64,000 bases of DNA from Malus domestica. Taxonomy: Eukaryota; Streptophyta; Magnoliopsida; Rosales; Rosaceae. Positions 59,647-64,000 of the stretch are shown one piece after another (position 1 is the stretch's first letter; each line of letters opens with the position of its first letter). The notes under the pieces were generated by a model that did not search any database, was not told the DNA's origin, and saw nothing but the letters and a program-made list of their open reading frames with translations. The stretch spans positions 4,166,501-4,230,500 of the forward strand of contig NC_091675.1 in assembly GCF_042453785.1 (NCBI RefSeq), in the 5' to 3' direction. A program made the position numbers and the translations under genes.

Positions 59647-59967
59647 ACCAAATTTTTTTTAAGTTATTTATTTTTTTATCAATTTTTCCGTGCAACTTAT
59701 ATAAAATCTTTAATTTATTTCTTTAATTATAATTTTAATCGATTACTTGCTTAAATTTTTATGATTAATTAACTCTATTTGAAATTTAATTTTAACTAAT
59801 CATCCCTTTAACCGTAGATTTTAAAAAAATTTATTTAATTTTTTATTTATTTTAATCACGCGAATAACACTTGACAACTCTATAATGATAAAAAAGTGAG
59901 AAATTATTATTAAATCAAGAAATGGTCCCTGCTAATAAAACTCCCAGAGAGTAAGTGAGCCACAGAT

Positions 59968-60528
59968 TCACACACCCATTGCATTAAAATTAAAATGAAT
60001 AATCTTTAAATAAGATATTAAAATGTTCAAATTAACAATAATAATAATAAAAAAAAAAAGACAATTGTAATATTTTTCAACTGAAAAACTAAATTGAGAT
60101 GACAATGTTATCAAATTTGACAGCGTCAAATATATTTTTATTAATTTTTTTATGGGAAACGCTGAAACTGAAGGCAAACGAAGAAGCCAGAAAGACCGAA
60201 GCTTGAATTTTGGAAAACCAGAGAGAGTACAGAGAGAAGAAAAGCAGAAAGCCAAACGCAGAAGCCAGCAAGCACGAACTTGCTTCCCATAATACGTGAA
60301 GGGCTGGGCGGCTGACCAGGCGCGGAGGATCGAGTTGGTGACTCGGACGCGATGGAAAATAGCGGAGGCTTTTTTTGGTGGCGGCGCCGGTTGTCGGTTG
60401 CTGGGAGTGGTCGTCGGTTCCGTCGGCGCAGAGTTTTTGGATGTCTTCAAAAGGAGGAGAAGGAAAAGGGGGAGGATGGGGATGACGTGCCGTGAATTTG
60501 AACCGTTGATTTGCTCCACGGCCGCCAC
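59968..60528 (-). other. Unrecognised open frame of 186 codons
   Basis: Begins MAAVEQINGSNSRHVIPILP with a hydrophobic run (LFLLLLLKTS) and a Pro/Thr-rich stretch (APTEPTTTPSNRQPAPPPKK). The first 70 or so codons lie in a locally GC-rich island; the rest is AT-rich and low-complexity, unlike coding sequence. It may be the first exon of a gene whose remainder is not visible, a relic, or chance. No function is proposed. Confidence 0.2.
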
Positions 60529-61446
60529 AATTGAGGGTAGGGATCAGAAGTTGGATTTTAGCAAAACCCAGATGAAGAATTGCACAAAGATAGAAACTTT
60601 ATGAATTGGGTTGAAGAAACAGTGTAATAAAATAATATTTAATTTGACATATCTAATGAAGAGTAAAATTTTAAAAAATATCAAAATATCAGTTAAATTC
60701 AAATTTTATATTTAAAATTTAACATCACTTTGGAAATGCTCTAAAAAGGGCAATAAATACACAGCTCTACAGAGTACTGATTTTCTTTCGTATACATTTG
60801 CATGAGAGAATCCAAAGCCTGAAGCCAAAACACGACTTTTCTTCATCTTAACCTTTTATACCCTAATGGAATGTCCTGAAAATTAATCCTAACCAACGAT
60901 TTAACGGCTAAAACTTTTATTTAATACACATAAAAAACAAATAAATAAGCCAAGTTAGTGATTTACGTTTTTGAATTAAGTGGTGATTTGAAATAAGCTA
61001 TGATTGACGCATTTCAAATAAGTAAACATGTCATGTGAGGAATTAAGCTTCAATTTGATCATGTAAACAAAGGAGAAAATACAAATATGATATTATCCGA
61101 GAAAATTTGATATAACATGAAAAATAAAAAAGAAAATAACAATTTCATAAACAATGATGAAAGCATTAATATTAGGTACCCAAATCCCCAGCAGCCCGGA
61201 CAAAATTCTTCTTCGTTGTTTTTTTCTGTACAAATTTGCAAAACGAAATTAACTTCTTCACAGTTTCCCGTCGACCATTTACACCAAAAAAGCTTCATAT
61301 TAACCGCGTTATTCACAACAAAAGGTCAGAAGAATCAGAAGGCCACCAATTTTTACCGCACCAGACAAAAATATGAATCGAAACGGATAAACGACAAACG
61401 AGGTAACACAGCAGTCAGGTTTACGCGACTCCTCGTCTTCACACAA

Positions 61447-62556
61447 TCACTCGCTGACTAGCTCCGAAATCCATCCAACATCTGGAGCCGACGATCCAGA
61501 GTCAACACGGGCGACTCGGCCAAAAGAGTTCTCCTTACTCAGCCTCGCGTACATTCTTGCCCGGAGATCCCTCCCGGACTCCACCCTCTCCATTGCTGGC
61601 TCCTCCCCGCAACGCTGATCCCAGAGATCAACCGGGTTCGGTCCGACCCGACCCGTTGTACGAGTCGGGGTCAATGGAAGGCTGCAAAAACCGGATCGGA
61701 AGGCGGACCCTCTTGGAGACGGACCGAACCCGGATCCCATTTGGGCTCCCCATGAAGGCGGAGAGTTCATTTTCATCTTAGCAAGCTTGAAGTTTCGCAT
61801 CGACGCAACGAGTTCACTCACCGAGTTACGGCCATGTTGAGGACTGTTTGGCGACATTGGCGGCGATTCAGACGGCGGAGATAATGGAGGGGACATCAGG
61901 ATCGAGGCGGGGGGCGAACCAAATGGATACGAGTCGAAAGCTCCCGACCCTTGGGTTCTCGGGCTCTGCCCGGGAAGGACCCGAAGCTGTTCGGGCGTGT
62001 GAGCAAAGAAGCAGACCCGGCGGTTGCAGCCCAACCCGTCCTTGCATGGCTGGGTCCGGTACCTAGCCGGGTGAAGCCAGCACTCGAAAACACCGTGAGC
62101 GAACTCGCACAGGTCACCCTTCGGGCAGTGGCCCTTGCGGAAGTCAGGACATGCAGCACCGGAGTAGTGGTACTTTCTTGGGTCGCGACGCCGGGCCTTC
62201 TCGCCCGGGTGGGCGTACGGACAGTCGGTCCAGTCGTGGGACCTTCCGCGCGCGCACCTCCGGACCTTGAACTCAAACATCCGGAACTGGTCACAGGAGA
62301 TCGGGTTCATGGCCATGTCCGGGTCCTCCGCTAGCGAGTCGGACTCGTTCGACGGGAGGTAACGGTGGAGCGCGGCGAGGGAGTCGAGGAACACTGGAGA
62401 GAGCGGGGAGAAGTCTCCTCCGTTGGAGGCATTGCCGTTAGAGTTAACGGAGTGAACGGGGATGAGGAAGGGTGAGGTGGGGGTATGATCGTCAAATGAG
62501 TCCCAGGGTGGGACTTGGATAGTCGGGTGGAGTCGAGTCGGTTCTCCGAGCATCAT
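61447..62556 (-). CDS. RR-type tandem CCCH zinc-finger protein (TZF2/3-like)
   Basis: Intronless, 369 residues, as usual for plant RR-TZF proteins. The arginine-rich region (about 99-135: [20 protein letters not shown] then [15 protein letters not shown]) precedes two CCCH fingers: C136-x7-C144-x5-C150-x3-H154 and C171-x5-C177-x4-C182-x3-H186, separated by 16 residues, which is the C-x7-8-C-x5-C-x3-H-x16-C-x5-C-x4-C-x3-H signature. A Ser/Pro-rich stretch ([20 protein letters not shown]) and the conserved [20 protein letters not shown] follow, then [16 protein letters not shown]. Family members (Arabidopsis TZF1-3) bind RNA, sit in P-bodies and stress granules, and act in ABA/GA, jasmonate and stress responses. 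The gene is much more GC-rich than its surroundings, common for intronless plant genes. A TATA box is about 85 bp upstream. Confidence 0.94.
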   Translation of the reverse strand: MMLGEPTRLHPTIQVPPWDSFDDHTPTSPFLIPVHSVNSNGNASNGGDFSPLSPVFLDSLAALHRYLPSNESDSLAEDPDMAMNPISCDQFRMFEFKVRRCARGRSHDWTDCPYAHPGEKARRRDPRKYHYSGAACPDFRKGHCPKGDLCEFAHGVFECWLHPARYRTQPCKDGLGCNRRVCFFAHTPEQLRVLPGQSPRTQGSGAFDSYPFGSPPASILMSPPLSPPSESPPMSPNSPQHGRNSVSELVASMRNFKLAKMKMNSPPSWGAQMGSGFGPSPRGSAFRSGFCSLPLTPTRTTGRVGPNPVDLWDQRCGEEPAMERVESGRDLRARMYARLSKENSFGRVARVDSGSSAPDVGWISELVSE

Positions 62557-62640
62557 TATTTCGGGTGGGGTTTAGGAGTTTTGACCTTTCAGACTTCGAA
62601 GTTTCTTCAAATGCGAGGTTAGATAGCAGCTGAGTCGCTC

Positions 62641-62650
62641 TTATATATAA
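62641..62650 (-). promoter_or_regulatory. TATA box of the CCCH zinc-finger gene
   Basis: TTATATATAA (self-complementary) within the minus-strand ACCGGTTATATATAAGAGCG, about 85 bp upstream of the start codon. Confidence 0.6.
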
Positions 62651-62659
62651 CCGGTTTAG

Positions 62660-64000
62660 AGAGCGAGAGAGAGAAGGGGGGGGGGTTAAATAATGCCAAG
62701 TAGGCCACATAGTCACATAATGGGGGTCGGATTTAACCGTGGTGACAAAACATCTACTGCAATTTCTGTGGGAAAACCAATGGTTTAACAAAATTAAGAA
62801 TATTTTAAAACTCTTCATCAATTGGTAAGAAATATACTTTATTTATTTTGTATAAAGTTTTAAAGTATTCGCATAAGAAATAATGTTTAGTTGAAAGAAA
62901 TAGTTCATGAAAAGTCACATTTTGAAAAAATTTCTTTAACATTCTCATTACGATATATCAAACTTGCTTATTAATTGAAAAGTTTAAGTTTAATCACGCT
63001 GAATGACAAATTTGCTACTAATTTTTTGAAAATAACAAATTGTCTACTTCACCTTGTTCTCGTCCTTTGATCAGACTTGTACTACCTTCATGCATATGCT
63101 CATACGGTGCATAATGCATTTATTGAATCATGACGTGTTATGCACGATTCACATTTTTTCAATGTATTTATATGCGTAAATTGACAAAAGAAAAGCTAAA
63201 TATTTGAAGTAAATGAATAATCTTAAATCATGCTAGAAGAAACTCCTCATAAACCAATTAAAGCTGCTGAATTCACATGAAAAAATTGGTCTCTATTGAA
63301 TTTATATTAAGAATAGAGAAAACAATATTTAATAAACAACATATTAAATTATATTATTTATAACTCATTGTGGGGCTAAACTCACAATTTCCCCCTTAAT
63401 GTATATAGTTACATTATTATCCACGTGCGAAATACCTTTTTTATAATCGACATTACACACCTCTCAAGATGTTTTGAACGTGTTTAAAAATAGAAAAAAT
63501 AATATTTAATGAAAAACTGATTGAATCACATTATTGCTAATCTATTTTGAAATACTAATTATTAAAAAAAAGTTAATTATTATAAAATACTATTAAATAA
63601 TGAAAATACTTCTGCCACATTTGATGCATTGTTTTGGGTTGCTTTTGAAATTTTTGTTTGAGAGGCATTTTTATCTAATTATTTTTTGTGAAGCTTGTAA
63701 CACGAAAAATACTGTTCATCGAGCCCTTAACTTTATATATAAAAATAAAAGAACAAATATTTGTGTGCTATACAATAAAAAAATTAATCTTACAAATCGG
63801 TGTGCATGTTGTACACAGTTTCACTTTGATTTGATTTAATTTTTAATTTTTAATTAATATACTAATTAGGTGTTTTTAAATGAAAAAGCATGCACCAAAT
63901 TAATGGAGGATATGCTTCATGATTAAACAAATAGGAAGATAAGATCAAGCATAGTAATATTGCTTTGGGGCAATGGAATCATGCAACAACATTCCAACCA
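62660..64000. other. Upstream spacer at the window edge
   Basis: Promoter region of the CCCH gene followed by AT-rich sequence. A fragment near 63495-63545 (ATTGAATCACATTATTGCTAATC) recalls the SINE body. No gene is visible before the window ends. Confidence 0.5.

Larger units (their letters stand above)
53326..61446. other. Gene-poor 8-kb spacer
   Basis: No gene with a recognisable family was found. Contents: family-2 MITEs at 55281-55430, 57104-57255 and 59304-59454; a palindromic MITE at 59098-59300; a two-copy 38-bp repeat at about 59574-59646; a two-copy 25-bp repeat near 54368-54412; a possible SINE relic at 55717-55850; and GC-richer islands at 54890-55090, 57700-57900 and 60170-60560 with short open frames of unknown nature. 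Confidence 0.5.

Noticed and set aside
61896-62334. Long alternative frames on both strands over the CCCH gene
   Set aside because: They are shadows produced by the high GC content of the intronless zinc-finger gene, whose frame alone has the CCCH signature.

Overview
The window is nuclear DNA from a flowering plant (eudicot). It shows GT-AG introns, AT-rich spacers full of MITEs and SINEs, and plant-only genes (ELF3, neprosin-type peptidases, an arabinogalactan peptide, RR-type tandem CCCH zinc finger). Repeat styles (a TGTTGGTACC... LTR family, a tRNA-derived SINE ending in an ATATCGTTTGTTC-like tail, ACGGGT-rich hAT MITEs) recall Rosaceae, apple/pear in particular. That is an inference from memory, not a search result.

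Layout, left to right: arabinogalactan peptide (3456-3650, -); GT14 Golgi glycosyltransferase in two exons (6746-8854, -); MITE/SINE-rich spacer; a CXXC zinc-binding DUF866 protein in four exons (11994-18767, -), whose third intron holds a 4.85-kb composite LTR element; two tandem neprosin genes of seven exons each (19862-22069 and 22930-24949, +); the evening-complex clock gene ELF3 in four exons (25626-29995, -); repeat-rich spacer with an intact-looking hAT MITE (33302-33721); a 3'-5' exonuclease + KH-domain gene in ten exons (34113-37565, +) with a damaged third exon; EPSIN1 in eleven exons (38103-42301, -); the ESCRT-III gene VPS32/SNF7 in six exons (44918-46532, +); a Mutator-like non-autonomous element with G-rich tandem repeats (47322-48937); an R2R3-MYB in three exons (52084-53204, -) with a GC-AG intron; an 8-kb gene-poor spacer; and an intronless tandem CCCH zinc-finger gene (61447-62556, -).

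The genes do not form an operon or an obvious pathway. EPSIN1 and VPS32 both act in endomembrane trafficking but are ordinary neighbours. The two neprosin genes are a clear local duplication, with identical intron positions and phases.

The most unusual object is the composite element in the DUF866 intron. It is a palindromic non-autonomous LTR retroelement with one 5-bp target duplication (CAATA) around the whole structure, and it carries fused fragments of two host genes (methionine sulfoxide reductase B and the C-terminus of an NF-YC transcription factor subunit). Second is the exonuclease/KH gene: one exon is about 80 bases short of what the family requires, and skipping that exon would keep the frame.
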